Positions 15,399 through 23,967 of a DNA stretch of 64,000 nt are shown here, one piece after another. The notes under the pieces are model-generated. The model made no database searches and was not told the DNA's origin. It saw only the letters and a program-made list of their open reading frames with translations. A program made the position numbers and the translations under genes. Source of the stretch: Planctomycetota bacterium (lineage in GTDB: Bacteria; Planctomycetota; Phycisphaerae; Phycisphaerales; SM1A02); the NCBI GenBank assembly GCA_021414025.1, contig JAIOPG010000004.1, positions 304,948 to 368,947 of the forward strand, in the 5' to 3' direction. Numbering within the stretch: position 1 is the first letter of the stretch; every line of letters begins with the position of its first letter.

Positions 15399-16890
15399 GT
15401 CGAACATGGCACAGCGGGTCCCCGAGGCGATCAGCGGCATCGACGCGATGCGCGGCGCGGGACAGGTCCGCGCCAAGGGATTCTGGTCCGAAGCCTGGGG
15501 CCGTGTCTTCAAGCGGCCCGCCGCGATTCTGTCGATCGGATGGATCGGGCTGGTCGCGGTGACGGCGGTGCTGGCGCCGCTGCTGGCCAACGCGCATCCG
15601 ATCCTGCTGGAACGGATCGGGGACAAGGGCGAAGTGCTCTCGCGCTCCTGGCCGCTGCTGGAGAATCTCACGCCGACTGATTTGCTCCTGCTGCTGGGAT
15701 CGATCGTCGCGATTCCCTGGCTGCTGCCCACATGGGGGCTGCCGCGCTCGCAGCGGCTGACGATTCTGGTGGCGGTGAGCATTCAGGCGGGACTCAGCAT
15801 CGTGATCCTGGGGCTGCTGCGCGAGTGGCTGGGATCCGCTGAGCGCTCGGAATCGCTGCGGCAGTGGAGCCGGGAGATGGCTTCGCCCTACATCGCCAGC
15901 GCCGTCGTCGCGGCGATCGCGGCGGCCGTGGTGATCGCCATGCCGCTGACGCAGCGGCGCGGCCCGCGCGTTCTCTTCGCGGTGGCCGCCGCGCTGCTGG
16001 TGACGCTGGCGGTCGGCTCGCGCTGGCAGTCCCGGCTCACCAACTTCGAGCGCTACGCCGAGGAGGAGGCGACCGGAAAAATCCGCGCCGTGTACACCGT
16101 CATTCCGTGGAGCCCCGAGTACGTCCGCAGCGACATGGCCCTGGCCCGGCCCGCCTCGAAAGTCTTCGAGCGGCTGCCGTCCATGCAGGGGACTCCGCTG
16201 GGGGCGCGGCCGCTCTATCTCGGCTCCGACAGCATGGGTGGTGACGTGCTGAGCCAGATGCTCTGGGCGTGCCGCCTCTCGATCTCAATCGGCATTGTCT
16301 CCACGGGCATCTCGCTGCTGATCGGCGTCACGCTGGGCGCGCTGGCCGGCTACTTCGGCGGCCGGATCGACCTGCTGCTGCAGCGCCTGATTGAGATCTT
16401 CATGGCGATTCCGGTGCTCTTCCTGCTGATCGTGGCCGCGGGCGTGCTGCCGCGCAACACCTACGTGATGATGGCGATCATCGGCTGCTTCAGCTGGACC
16501 GGCGCGGCGCGCTTCACGCGTGCGGAGTTCCTCAAACTGCGCCGTCAGGACTTCGTGCAGAGCGCCCAGGCCGTGGGGTTGCCGCTGCGGATGATCCTTT
16601 TCCGCCACATGCTGCCCAACGGCGTGACCCCGGTGCTGGTGGACGCGAGCTTCTCGATCGCCGCCGCCATCAGCGTGGAGGCGACGCTGAGCTTCCTGGG
16701 GCTGGGGCCCGACGGACAGGCGAGCTGGGGCAAGCTGCTCTCCAGCGCCACCGCGAGCACCGGCACCTTCGTCTGGTGGCTGGCGGTCTTCCCCGGTCTT
16801 GCTATTTTCCTCAGCGTGCTGAGCTACAACCTGCTGGGCGAGTCGCTGCGCGACGCGATCGATCCCAAACTCCGGAAGGCGGCCCACTAA
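15391..16890 (+). CDS. Peptide-type ABC permease, DppC family with extra N-terminal helices
   Basis: 499 residues. The C-terminal 230 residues are a normal DppC core: LGSDSMGGDVLSQMLWACRLS near 275, EAA loop DFVQSAQAVGLPLRMILFRH near 388, and SVEATLSFLGLGPDGQASWG. The N-terminal half has the family's first helix (about 45-68), then about four additional hydrophobic segments (about 96-112, 125-147, 168-187, 193-210) and a soluble loop not found in ordinary DppC. Overlaps dppB-like at its start and shares its last base with the following ATPase start (TAATG). The operon thus encodes one DppB and two DppC-type subunits. Confidence 0.92.
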   Translation: MTESNMAQRVPEAISGIDAMRGAGQVRAKGFWSEAWGRVFKRPAAILSIGWIGLVAVTAVLAPLLANAHPILLERIGDKGEVLSRSWPLLENLTPTDLLLLLGSIVAIPWLLPTWGLPRSQRLTILVAVSIQAGLSIVILGLLREWLGSAERSESLRQWSREMASPYIASAVVAAIAAAVVIAMPLTQRRGPRVLFAVAAALLVTLAVGSRWQSRLTNFERYAEEEATGKIRAVYTVIPWSPEYVRSDMALARPASKVFERLPSMQGTPLGARPLYLGSDSMGGDVLSQMLWACRLSISIGIVSTGISLLIGVTLGALAGYFGGRIDLLLQRLIEIFMAIPVLFLLIVAAGVLPRNTYVMMAIIGCFSWTGAARFTRAEFLKLRRQDFVQSAQAVGLPLRMILFRHMLPNGVTPVLVDASFSIAAAISVEATLSFLGLGPDGQASWGKLLSSATASTGTFVWWLAVFPGLAIFLSVLSYNLLGESLRDAIDPKLRKAAH

Positions 16891-18050
16891 TGGCGGAAAT
16901 CCACGCATCGGTCCAGGCCCGCGCCGCGGGGCAGGCGAAGACGGCGCCGGTGCTCGAAGTGGCGGACCTTGCGGTGAGCTTTGACAACGCAAGTCAACCC
17001 GGCGGCCCGCGCATCCAGGCGGTGGCCGGCGTCAGCATGAGCCTCTTCCCGCAGCAGACGCTGGCGGTGGTCGGCGAGTCCGGCTGCGGCAAGAGCGTGA
17101 CGGCGCTGAGCACGATGCAGCTGGTGCCCTCCCCCCCGGGGCGCGTCGACGGCGGCACCATTCTGCTGGAGGGCAAGGATCTGCTCTCGCTCTCCGAGGC
17201 CCAGATGCTGAGCGTGCGCGGCGGCCGCGTGGCCATGATCTTCCAGGAGCCGATGACCAGCCTCAACCCGGTCTACACCATCGGCGACCAGATTCTCGAG
17301 GCGATCCTGCTGCACCAGAAGGTCACCCTCGAGCAGGCGATCGAGCGCGCCATCGAATCGCTCGAGACGGTCGGCATCTACAACCGCCTCAAGGAGAAGT
17401 TCAAGGAGGACGCGCGGGCCCTGAAGCGCGGCAAGAGCGAGCTGCTGGGGGAGTATCCGCACCGCTTCTCCGGCGGCATGCGCCAGCGCGTCATGATCGC
17501 GATGGCCCTGGTCTGCCAGCCCACGGTGCTGCTGGCCGACGAGCCGACCACGGCGCTGGACGTCACCATCCAGGCGCAGATCCTGGAGCTGCTGCGCGAC
17601 CTGCAGCGCTCGCGCGGCATGGGCATCATGCTGATCACGCACAACCTGGGGGTGGTGGCGGAGAATGCCGACGTGGTCTGCGTCATGTACGGCGGGAGGG
17701 TGGTCGAGTACGCCCAGGTCTTCGAGCTCTTCGACCGACCCATGCATCCCTACACCCGCGGGCTCTTCTCGAGCATTCCCGGCTTGCAGCACCGGCTGCG
17801 CCGTTTGACTACAGTGGACGAGGTCACGGGAAATCCCGCCGAGTTCCGGAAATTGCCCGGCGCGGAGCGCGGAGTCATTCCCTGGTGGCCCGATCTTCCC
17901 AAGGAGGCGCGTCCGCCGCTCGAGTCCGAGCGGCAGCCGCACTGCCTGCACGAAATCGAGCCGGGGCGCTGGATAGGATGCTGGCGCACTCCCGAGCTGG
18001 CCGCGCGGCCGTCGCGACGTCCGGAACTCGACTATCGCCGTGATGGTTGA
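16890..18050 (+). CDS. Peptide-type ABC transporter ATP-binding protein, DppD/OppD family
   Basis: 386 residues from the ATG at 16890, which overlaps the previous stop. Walker A GESGCGKS (near 64), Q-loop [11 protein letters not shown], signature SGGMRQR (near 197), Walker [13 protein letters not shown] and switch His in ITHNLGVV. The C-terminal oligopeptide-transporter extension (about 285-370, [13 protein letters not shown] onward) is present. Between Q-loop and signature there is a short Lys-rich insertion ([16 protein letters not shown]). No OppF partner is next to it, so it would act as a homodimer or with a subunit encoded elsewhere. Bcp follows 32 bp later with its own SD. Confidence 0.95.
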   Translation: MAEIHASVQARAAGQAKTAPVLEVADLAVSFDNASQPGGPRIQAVAGVSMSLFPQQTLAVVGESGCGKSVTALSTMQLVPSPPGRVDGGTILLEGKDLLSLSEAQMLSVRGGRVAMIFQEPMTSLNPVYTIGDQILEAILLHQKVTLEQAIERAIESLETVGIYNRLKEKFKEDARALKRGKSELLGEYPHRFSGGMRQRVMIAMALVCQPTVLLADEPTTALDVTIQAQILELLRDLQRSRGMGIMLITHNLGVVAENADVVCVMYGGRVVEYAQVFELFDRPMHPYTRGLFSSIPGLQHRLRRLTTVDEVTGNPAEFRKLPGAERGVIPWWPDLPKEARPPLESERQPHCLHEIEPGRWIGCWRTPELAARPSRRPELDYRRDG

Positions 18051-18082
18051 GCAATCGCTTCGAATGTCTTGAAAGGTTTTTC

Positions 18083-18661
18083 ATGCCGCTGCTCAAAATT
18101 GGATCCAAGATTCCGGCGTTCCTGCTGAAGGATGGCGCCGGCACCTCCTTCGGCGCCCACGACCTGCGCGGGCGCTACACGGTGATCTACTTCTATCCGC
18201 GCGACGACACGCCCGGCTGCACGATCGAGGCCTGCGAGTTCCGCGATCTCGCCGAGACCTTCGCCGGACTGAACGCGCAGGTGGTCGGCGTCAGCAGCGA
18301 CTCCGCCGAGAGCCACCGGAAGTTCGCTGAGAAATTCGCCCTCAACTTCCGGCTGATCGTGGACCTGCCCGACTCGATCGGGCGCTCGCCCTTCGCCATG
18401 AAGTTCGGGGCGTGGCAGCGCAAGATCATGTACGGCAAGTCCTCGATGGGCGTGGTGCGGACCACCTTCCTGATCGCGCCGGACTGCACCGTCGCCAAGC
18501 GCTGGGACAAGGTGAAGCCCGAGGGGCACGCCAAGGAGGTGGCCGAGGCGGTTGCAGAGCTGTTGAAGCACGCCAAGGATCACAAGCGCGCCGCGACCCG
18601 GGCCACGACGCAGGCGAAGAACACCAAGCATGCGAAAAAAATGAAGGCCGCCAAGCGATGA
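18083..18661 (+). CDS. bcp: Thiol peroxidase of the Bcp/PrxQ peroxiredoxin family
   Basis: 192 residues from the ATG at 18083 (GAAAGG upstream; the ATG at 18047 overlaps the ABC gene and lacks homology). Reduces H2O2 and organic hydroperoxides using thioredoxin. Seen: [20 protein letters not shown], with the peroxidatic Cys and a resolving Cys five residues later, as in E. coli Bcp; [19 protein letters not shown]; and an Arg in VRTTFLI. A Lys/Ala-rich tail of about 35 residues is added after the fold, looking like a basic, possibly nucleic-acid- or surface-interacting extension. Overlaps dut by ATGA. Confidence 0.94.
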   Translation: MPLLKIGSKIPAFLLKDGAGTSFGAHDLRGRYTVIYFYPRDDTPGCTIEACEFRDLAETFAGLNAQVVGVSSDSAESHRKFAEKFALNFRLIVDLPDSIGRSPFAMKFGAWQRKIMYGKSSMGVVRTTFLIAPDCTVAKRWDKVKPEGHAKEVAEAVAELLKHAKDHKRAATRATTQAKNTKHAKKMKAAKR

Positions 18662-19143
18662 GCGGCGTCAGCGCCGCGGGGAACGCTACGCTGGGCCGCG
18701 TGGCCGACGTTCTCCTTCAGCTCAAGCGACTGCACGCCGCCGCAACGCTGCCCGCCTACCAGAGTGAGCAGGCGGCGGGGATGGATCTCTCAGCGTGCCT
18801 TGAAAAAGACATCGTGATCGGCGCCGGCGAGATCGCCCGCGTTCCCTGCGGCTTCTCGATGGCGCTGCCGCCCGGCTGGGAGGGCCAGGTCCGGCCGCGC
18901 AGCGGATTGGCGACCAAGCACGGCATCGGCATTCCCAATGCGCCGGGCACGATCGACTCCGACTACCGCGGCGAGGTGCAGGTCCCGCTGATCAACTTCG
19001 GCAAGACGTCCTTCACCGTGACCCACGGCATGCGCATCGCCCAGATGGTGGTCGCCCCGGTGGCTTTCGCCCAATGCCGCGAGGTGGCCGAGCTGTCCGA
19101 GACGGCCCGCGGCGCCGGCGGATTCGGAAGCACCGGGCATTAA
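18658..19143 (+). CDS. dut: Deoxyuridine 5'-triphosphate nucleotidohydrolase
   Basis: 161 residues, homotrimeric dUTPase type. Hydrolyses dUTP to dUMP and pyrophosphate, keeping uracil out of DNA and feeding dTMP synthesis. All five motifs are visible: AGMDLSA (1), [11 protein letters not shown] (2), [13 protein letters not shown] (3, catalytic Asp), [10 protein letters not shown] (4) and [10 protein letters not shown] (5, the flexible C-terminal arm). About 15 residues precede the conserved domain. Start overlaps the bcp stop, indicating coupled translation. Confidence 0.96.
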   Translation: MSGVSAAGNATLGRVADVLLQLKRLHAAATLPAYQSEQAAGMDLSACLEKDIVIGAGEIARVPCGFSMALPPGWEGQVRPRSGLATKHGIGIPNAPGTIDSDYRGEVQVPLINFGKTSFTVTHGMRIAQMVVAPVAFAQCREVAELSETARGAGGFGSTGH

Positions 19144-19151
19144 GCAGCGAC

Positions 19152-19180
19152 TTGGACCGGGGCCGGGGACGCACTACACT
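19152..19180 (+). promoter_or_regulatory. Promoter of DegT-family gene, placed for leaderless mRNA
   Basis: TTGGAC (19152-19157), exactly 17 bp, TACACT (19175-19180), then only six bases (CGCGGA) before the ATG at 19187. Transcription would begin at or next to the start codon. This is the clearest case of the pattern in the window because both elements match at ideal spacing. Confidence 0.6.
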
Positions 19181-19186
19181 CGCGGA

Positions 19187-20374
19187 ATGGTCACCGCACA
19201 AGCCACCGTCATCAACGTTCCGCTCCTTGATCTGAAGGCCCAGTACGCCGCGATCCGCTCCGAAATCGAGCCGGTCATCCACGAGGTGATCGAAAGCCAG
19301 TATTTCATCGGCGGGCCGAAGATCGACCAGCTTGAGAAGGAAATCGCCGCCTACTGCAGTTGCAAGCACGCCGTGGGCTGCGCCAACGGCTCCGACGCGA
19401 TCGTGCTGGCGCTGCAGGCGCTGGGCGTGGGCCACGGCGACGAGGTCATCCTGCCCACCTACACCTTCTTCGCCACCGCCGGCAGCGTGTCGCGGATGGG
19501 CGCCAAGCCGGTGTTTGTCGACGTCGACCCGGCCACCTACAACATCTGCCCCAAGAGCCTCGAAGCGGCGTTCGGTTCCGCCAAGAAGGTCAAGGCGATC
19601 ATCCCCGTGCATCTGTATGGACAGGCCGCCGACCTGGATTCGGTGCTGGCGATCGCCAAGGAGAAGAAGGTCGCGGTCGTGGAGGATTGCGCCCAGGCGA
19701 TCGGCACGGAGGATCACCGCGGCGTCCGCGTAGGCTCGCGCGGCGACATCGGCACCTACAGCTTCTTCCCCAGCAAGAACCTCGGCGGCTTCGGCGACGG
19801 CGGCATCATCACCACCAACAACGACGCGCATGCCGCCTGCATCAAGCGGCTGCGCAACCACGGCATGGAGCCCAAGTATTTCCACAAGGAGATCGGCATG
19901 AACAGCCGGCTCGACGCCCTGCAGGCCGCGGTGCTTTCGGTGAAGTTGCGGCATCTGGATGCATGGACCTCCGCCCGGCAGAAGAACGCCGCGTGGTACG
20001 ACACCTTCTTCAAGAACGCCGGCGCCGCCGACAGCCGGACTCCGGTGGACTCGGGCGGCCTGGCGCTGCGCTATCCCGCCCTGGCCAAGGGTCGCCACAT
20101 CTACAACCAGTACGTGGTGCGCGTGCCCGGATCGATGCGCGACAAGGTGCGCGACGAGCTCACGGCTCGCAAGATCGGCACCGAGATCTACTATCCGCTC
20201 TCGCTGCACATGCAGGAGTGCTACAAGCATCTGGGCTACCGCGTGGGATCCTTCCCGCACTCGGAGCGTGCCGCTCTGGAGACCATCGCGCTGCCGATCT
20301 ACGGCGAGCTCAGCCCGGCGCAGCGATCGCATGTGGCGGAGTGCCTGGTGGAAGCCGTCCAGAAGTTCAGCTGA
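19187..20374 (+). CDS. DegT/DnrJ/EryC1/StrS family aminotransferase
   Basis: 395 residues, PLP-dependent fold type I. Family members transaminate keto-sugars bound to nucleotides, for surface polysaccharides and glycans, using Glu or Gln. Seen: VPLLDLKAQYAAIRSEIE opening, CKHAVGCANGSDAI, VEDCAQAIG (Asp contacting the PLP ring), SFFPSKNLGGFGDGG with the Schiff-base Lys, and IKRLRNHGM followed by GMNSRLDALQAAVL. No sugar-nucleotide partner gene is adjacent, so the product is unknown. A TTGGAC-17-TACACT promoter abuts the start. Confidence 0.92.
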   Translation: MVTAQATVINVPLLDLKAQYAAIRSEIEPVIHEVIESQYFIGGPKIDQLEKEIAAYCSCKHAVGCANGSDAIVLALQALGVGHGDEVILPTYTFFATAGSVSRMGAKPVFVDVDPATYNICPKSLEAAFGSAKKVKAIIPVHLYGQAADLDSVLAIAKEKKVAVVEDCAQAIGTEDHRGVRVGSRGDIGTYSFFPSKNLGGFGDGGIITTNNDAHAACIKRLRNHGMEPKYFHKEIGMNSRLDALQAAVLSVKLRHLDAWTSARQKNAAWYDTFFKNAGAADSRTPVDSGGLALRYPALAKGRHIYNQYVVRVPGSMRDKVRDELTARKIGTEIYYPLSLHMQECYKHLGYRVGSFPHSERAALETIALPIYGELSPAQRSHVAECLVEAVQKFS

Positions 20375-20391
20375 TCCGCGCGCAGTGGTGA

Positions 20392-21072
20392 TCAGGGCAG
20401 AAGCGACGCGAGGTCGCGCACGCCGACGCATTCCGGCGACGTGATCGGCTCGCCGAACTCCGAGTTGATCCGGCTGCCGTAGAAGCGGCCCATCGCCTCG
20501 ACCCATTTGGGCAGGGAGCGGTTGCCGGGGTTGGCCTCGAACTGGCTTTTGTACGCGGCGATCGCCCGCATCTTCTTCTGCTCGAACCCGGCGCAATCCA
20601 CGATCAGGTCGGGCTGGGGAATGTTCTTCAGATGCGTGCAGAAATAGTGCAGAAGCCGCCGCGGATGGTGGGGGTCGCCGGCCAGGGCGGACTTGGTCAG
20701 CTTGGCGTCGAAGCGGGCGTCAATGCCAATGCGGCAGAGGGCCAGGTGGTCCGGGTGCGCGTCCAGCGGATGGGGCACGAACATCAGGTCGATCTTGTTC
20801 AGGCGCAGCTGCCCGGCGAGCGCGTGGCGCGAGGGAAGGTCGTGGATCACGGCGCGGTTGGTCCAGCCCAGATTGACGCGCTCGACGCCGAGGATCCTCG
20901 CGGCCTCGGCCGCCTCCTTCGCCCGCGTCGCCGGATCGCCGTGGGGGGTGGGCTCGCCGTTGGTGGCGTCGATGATGAGCACGCGGTGCCCTTGCGAAAC
21001 CAGCAGCGCCATGGTGGCGCCGAGTCCAAGTTCCGCGTCGTCGGGGTGGGCCGCCAGGACCGCGATGTTCAT
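20392..21072 (-). CDS. PIG-L/LmbE family deacetylase (BshB1-like)
   Basis: 226 residues, a zinc-dependent N-acetylglucosamine-conjugate deacetylase fold. Seen: AAHPDDAELG (HPDD zinc/catalytic motif, near residue 8), ATNGEPTPHGD, LGWTNRAV, and HPLDAHPDH supplying the last zinc His (near 108). The layout matches BshB1, which deacetylates GlcNAc-malate in bacillithiol synthesis; bshA and bshC are not in the window, so this is a family-level call. Third gene of the truA cluster, 10 bp after the preceding stop. Confidence 0.88.
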   Translation of the reverse strand: MNIAVLAAHPDDAELGLGATMALLVSQGHRVLIIDATNGEPTPHGDPATRAKEAAEAARILGVERVNLGWTNRAVIHDLPSRHALAGQLRLNKIDLMFVPHPLDAHPDHLALCRIGIDARFDAKLTKSALAGDPHHPRRLLHYFCTHLKNIPQPDLIVDCAGFEQKKMRAIAAYKSQFEANPGNRSLPKWVEAMGRFYGSRINSEFGEPITSPECVGVRDLASLLP

Positions 21073-21082
21073 GGCATGGATC

Positions 21083-22945
21083 CTAGGGAGATTCGGGAGG
21101 AAGCAATCCGTCGGGCAGGCGGTCCTGCAGCGAGGGCTGAAGCTCCTCGACCCATTCGTTGCGCGCCGCCAGGAACTCCCGGGCGAGCGACGGATTGGCT
21201 TTCAGCAGTGTCTGCCGCTCCTGCTCCAGGCGCAGCAGCGCCGCGATGACCTGCGCGCTGCGGTCATTCGGGATCGCGCAGAGGTCGCGCACGATCGCCG
21301 TGGTCTCCTTCGAGCTCGCGGGCTTGGACGCCAGGCGCAGGCCCGAGGCGAGCGACGCGGCGGCCTCCTTGCGGAGCGGGGCCAGGAAGGTCTTCATCGC
21401 GCCGCTGTTGCCGGTGGCCAGCGCACTTTCGCCGTCGCTTACCACTTGGCGCAGCGCCTCGCGGGAACCCGCCCAATCCAGCCGCGCGTCGGGCCAGGCG
21501 CTCTCCGAGGCATTGAGCGCGTCCATGGCCCGCTTGGCCGAAGCCCAGCGGGCGAAGTCGCGGATGCTCTCCAGCGCCTGCGCCGGTTCGTTGGCCGCCC
21601 ATGCGTCGAGCCAGCGCTGCCGGATGTTTTCAGCCTCGGCCTGCACCGGCGCCGAGAGGCCGGGGGTCTCCTCAGCGGCGCGGAGCACGGCCAGCTGCCG
21701 GTCCATCGCATGCAGGCGCTCGCGGAACATCTCGGAGAAGCTCTTGTCGTCCAGACCTCCCGCCATGGTCTGCATGAGCGCGATCAATTGCTTGGTCTGC
21801 TTGCTCTGCTTCGGCTTGTCGTTGTTGAGCGCGGTGCTGAGCCGCTGCAGCATGTTGATGTCCTCGACCAGCTGCTCCTGGGCCACGAAAATCGTCGCCA
21901 GCGAGGGGTCGTTGGCGTCGAAGCCGCTGACCGAAAGGGTCTCAATGCGGGCCAGCCCAAGCCGCTCGGACGCCACGGCGCGACGCGCCAGCGAGCGGGC
22001 GAAATTGCGCAGCGGCGGCGCGATGGCGTCGACCTTGATCTGCTGCGCGTCGGCCATCCAGCCGATGATCTTCGCCACCCGCGAGAGGGCCAGCGCGGAG
22101 GAGACCGGATCCTTCTTCGCCAGCACCGCCAGCAGCGCGCCGGGGATCTTGTCGGAACGGGCGGCGGTGGAGGAGGCCGCCAGGTCGCGCAGCTTGCCCA
22201 GCGCCTCCACGGCCTGCGCCAGGGCGCCGAACTTGGCGCAGAGCTTGATCGACTCCTCGCGCGTCTCCGCAGCGGCCAGGCCCCGGACCGCCGCCTCGAT
22301 CTGGGCCGCGATCTTGTCGCGCGTGTCGTTGTTCCAGTAGGCCGCGTTGCGCAGGGAGCAGAGAGCCGCCGCCGCCTGGTTCGCCGCGGCCACGGTGCCC
22401 GCGGTCGATTGGGCGAGGTCGGGAGCGGTGTCCGCCGCGCTCAGGATCGGCAGCAGATCCTTGAGCATCGCTTTGGCCTCATCGCAGGGAGGCGCGATGT
22501 CTTGAGTTGAGGACGTCTCCGCGATTCCTGCCAGCAGCCGCGCGAACTCAGGCATGGGATCGGCCTTGGGATCGGGACGCGCGTTCCACTCAGCGGCGAA
22601 TAGCTCGCCGGCGGGAGTGTCCAGGCGCGGATCCAGGTCGCGACGGATCGACACCATCACCAGGGCCATCGCCGCGGGCGTGGAATCCTTCAGCGGGGCG
22701 GTTCCATGCGCCCGGAGAATGGCCGCCGCCATCCGTCGCCACGCCGCCTGTGCCGAAGGTTTCGCCGCCTTGGTGTCCAACTTGTCGGCCTCGCGCACCA
22801 GGGCGTCGGCGAGTATGTCCACCGAGGCCGGCGCCGGCCACTTCGGAGTCGGCGGGGGGTCGAGGCGCAGCGTCTGGATCGCCGCCGCGGCGGAGATCAG
22901 GAAGAGCATCGAAACCAGGACCGCTCGTCGAAGGCGCGGGTTCAT
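21083..22945 (-). CDS. Large membrane-anchored helical protein of unknown function
   Basis: 620 residues from the ATG at 22945, which overlaps the truA stop (ATGGGATGA context), so it is translationally coupled to truA. One membrane helix lies at about 7-25 (AVLVSMLFLISAAAAIQ); the rest is Ala/Leu-rich, charged, almost all helix, with no Cys-rich or catalytic motif that I recognise. Repetition of helical hairpins suggests an alpha-solenoid or coiled architecture facing outside. Position between truA and an LmbE-type gene does not indicate a role. Not recognised. Confidence 0.6.
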   Translation of the reverse strand: MNPRLRRAVLVSMLFLISAAAAIQTLRLDPPPTPKWPAPASVDILADALVREADKLDTKAAKPSAQAAWRRMAAAILRAHGTAPLKDSTPAAMALVMVSIRRDLDPRLDTPAGELFAAEWNARPDPKADPMPEFARLLAGIAETSSTQDIAPPCDEAKAMLKDLLPILSAADTAPDLAQSTAGTVAAANQAAAALCSLRNAAYWNNDTRDKIAAQIEAAVRGLAAAETREESIKLCAKFGALAQAVEALGKLRDLAASSTAARSDKIPGALLAVLAKKDPVSSALALSRVAKIIGWMADAQQIKVDAIAPPLRNFARSLARRAVASERLGLARIETLSVSGFDANDPSLATIFVAQEQLVEDINMLQRLSTALNNDKPKQSKQTKQLIALMQTMAGGLDDKSFSEMFRERLHAMDRQLAVLRAAEETPGLSAPVQAEAENIRQRWLDAWAANEPAQALESIRDFARWASAKRAMDALNASESAWPDARLDWAGSREALRQVVSDGESALATGNSGAMKTFLAPLRKEAAASLASGLRLASKPASSKETTAIVRDLCAIPNDRSAQVIAALLRLEQERQTLLKANPSLAREFLAARNEWVEELQPSLQDRLPDGLLPPESP

Positions 22946-23733
22946 CCCATGGGCTCCCTGGATTTCTCTTCGGGGTAACGGATCCACTGCAGGCGCAATC
23001 CCTCGGGCGGCAGGGTCGGCCCGGCCAGCTGCCGGTCGCCGCTCTCCAGCGCCGCGCGGATCGAGTCCAGCGTCATGCGCCCGCGGCCGATCTCGGTGAT
23101 CGTGCCCGCGATGATCCGCACCATGTTGTAGAGGAATCCGCTGCCGGAGATGTCGATCACGATTCGATCCTCGTTCAATGCCTGCACCTCGCAGGAGAAG
23201 ATAGTGCGAATGGTACTTTCGCGCCCGTGCGATGAATGGGCGAAGGCGGCGAAGTCGTGCTCGCCCGGGAACATCGCCGCGGCGAGCTTCATCGGCCCGA
23301 CCTCCATGTGATGCGGCGAGAAGTAGACCGTGCGCCGGTCGAAGATGGGGCGTGGCCGCAGGTGGTCGCCGTGCGAAACCTCGTAGCGATAGCCCTTGCC
23401 GACCGCGTCCCGAACCGGGTCGAAATCCTCCGCCGGAGGCCAGGCCTTGAGCACGCGCATGTCACCGGGCAGCCGGGTGTTCAGGGCAGCGGGCAATCTT
23501 GGAATGGGGATTCGGGTCTCGACGGTGAAGGCCACCACTTGGGCGTCTGCATGGACCCCGGCGTCGGTCCGGCTCGCCCCCGAGGTCAGCACCCGCTGCT
23601 GAAAGAGGTCGGCCAGGGCCTTGTCCAGCTCCCCCTGGACGGTTCGATAGGGGAGCTTGTCCGGGGGTTCCTGACGCTGCCAGCCGTGGAAATTGGTGCC
23701 TTCGTAGGCAATTCGAATCGCCACCTTGGGCAT
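22942..23733 (-). CDS. truA: tRNA pseudouridine(38-40) synthase
   Basis: 263 residues, the normal TruA length. Isomerises U38-U40 in the anticodon arm of tRNAs. Seen: IRIAYEGTNFHGWQRQ, the catalytic Asp in GASRTDAGVHA (near residue 60), YRYEV with the active-site Tyr, FAAFAHSSHGRESTIRTIF, and GSGFLYNMVRIIAGT. First gene of a three-gene minus-strand operon; a TATAAA box sits six bases before its ATG and no SD is present. Confidence 0.96.
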   Translation of the reverse strand: MPKVAIRIAYEGTNFHGWQRQEPPDKLPYRTVQGELDKALADLFQQRVLTSGASRTDAGVHADAQVVAFTVETRIPIPRLPAALNTRLPGDMRVLKAWPPAEDFDPVRDAVGKGYRYEVSHGDHLRPRPIFDRRTVYFSPHHMEVGPMKLAAAMFPGEHDFAAFAHSSHGRESTIRTIFSCEVQALNEDRIVIDISGSGFLYNMVRIIAGTITEIGRGRMTLDSIRAALESGDRQLAGPTLPPEGLRLQWIRYPEEKSREPMG

Positions 23734-23739
23734 GGGGCA

Positions 23740-23745
23740 TTTATA
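23740..23745 (-). promoter_or_regulatory. -10-like TATAAA before truA
   Basis: On the minus strand TATAAA ends six bases before the ATG at 23733, with no SD between. Leaderless arrangement; no clear -35. Confidence 0.4.
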
Positions 23746-23871
23746 GACGAATTCACACGGTTCTTCGGTTCGGTGTCAACGGATACCCGATAACAGGCTT
23801 CCGCCGGGGCGCCAACCTGTAGTCAACGCTTCAATCGATGGTGAAAACCCTTGTAAAATCTCAATTTCCGC

Positions 23872-23899
23872 TTGGATATTGGTCATATAGGGCTATCTT
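23872..23899 (+). promoter_or_regulatory. Promoter of dockerin-tailed protein, copy 1
   Basis: TTGGAT (23872-23877), 16-bp spacer, TATCTT (23894-23899). The same elements and spacing are kept in copy 2 although three spacer bases differ. The leader of about 60 nt, including a GCGGCCGC palindrome and a T-run followed by GGAG, is also conserved. Confidence 0.55.
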
Positions 23900-23967
23900 G
23901 AGGGAGCAAGCGGTCGAACCTGTTACAGCCGTATTCGGCGGCCGCTCACCTTTTTTTGGAGAATGAA

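Noticed and set aside
23941..23950. GCGGCCGC palindrome as an operator
   Set aside because: An 8-bp GC palindrome is expected by chance at this GC content; only its conservation within the duplicated leader is of note, reported there.
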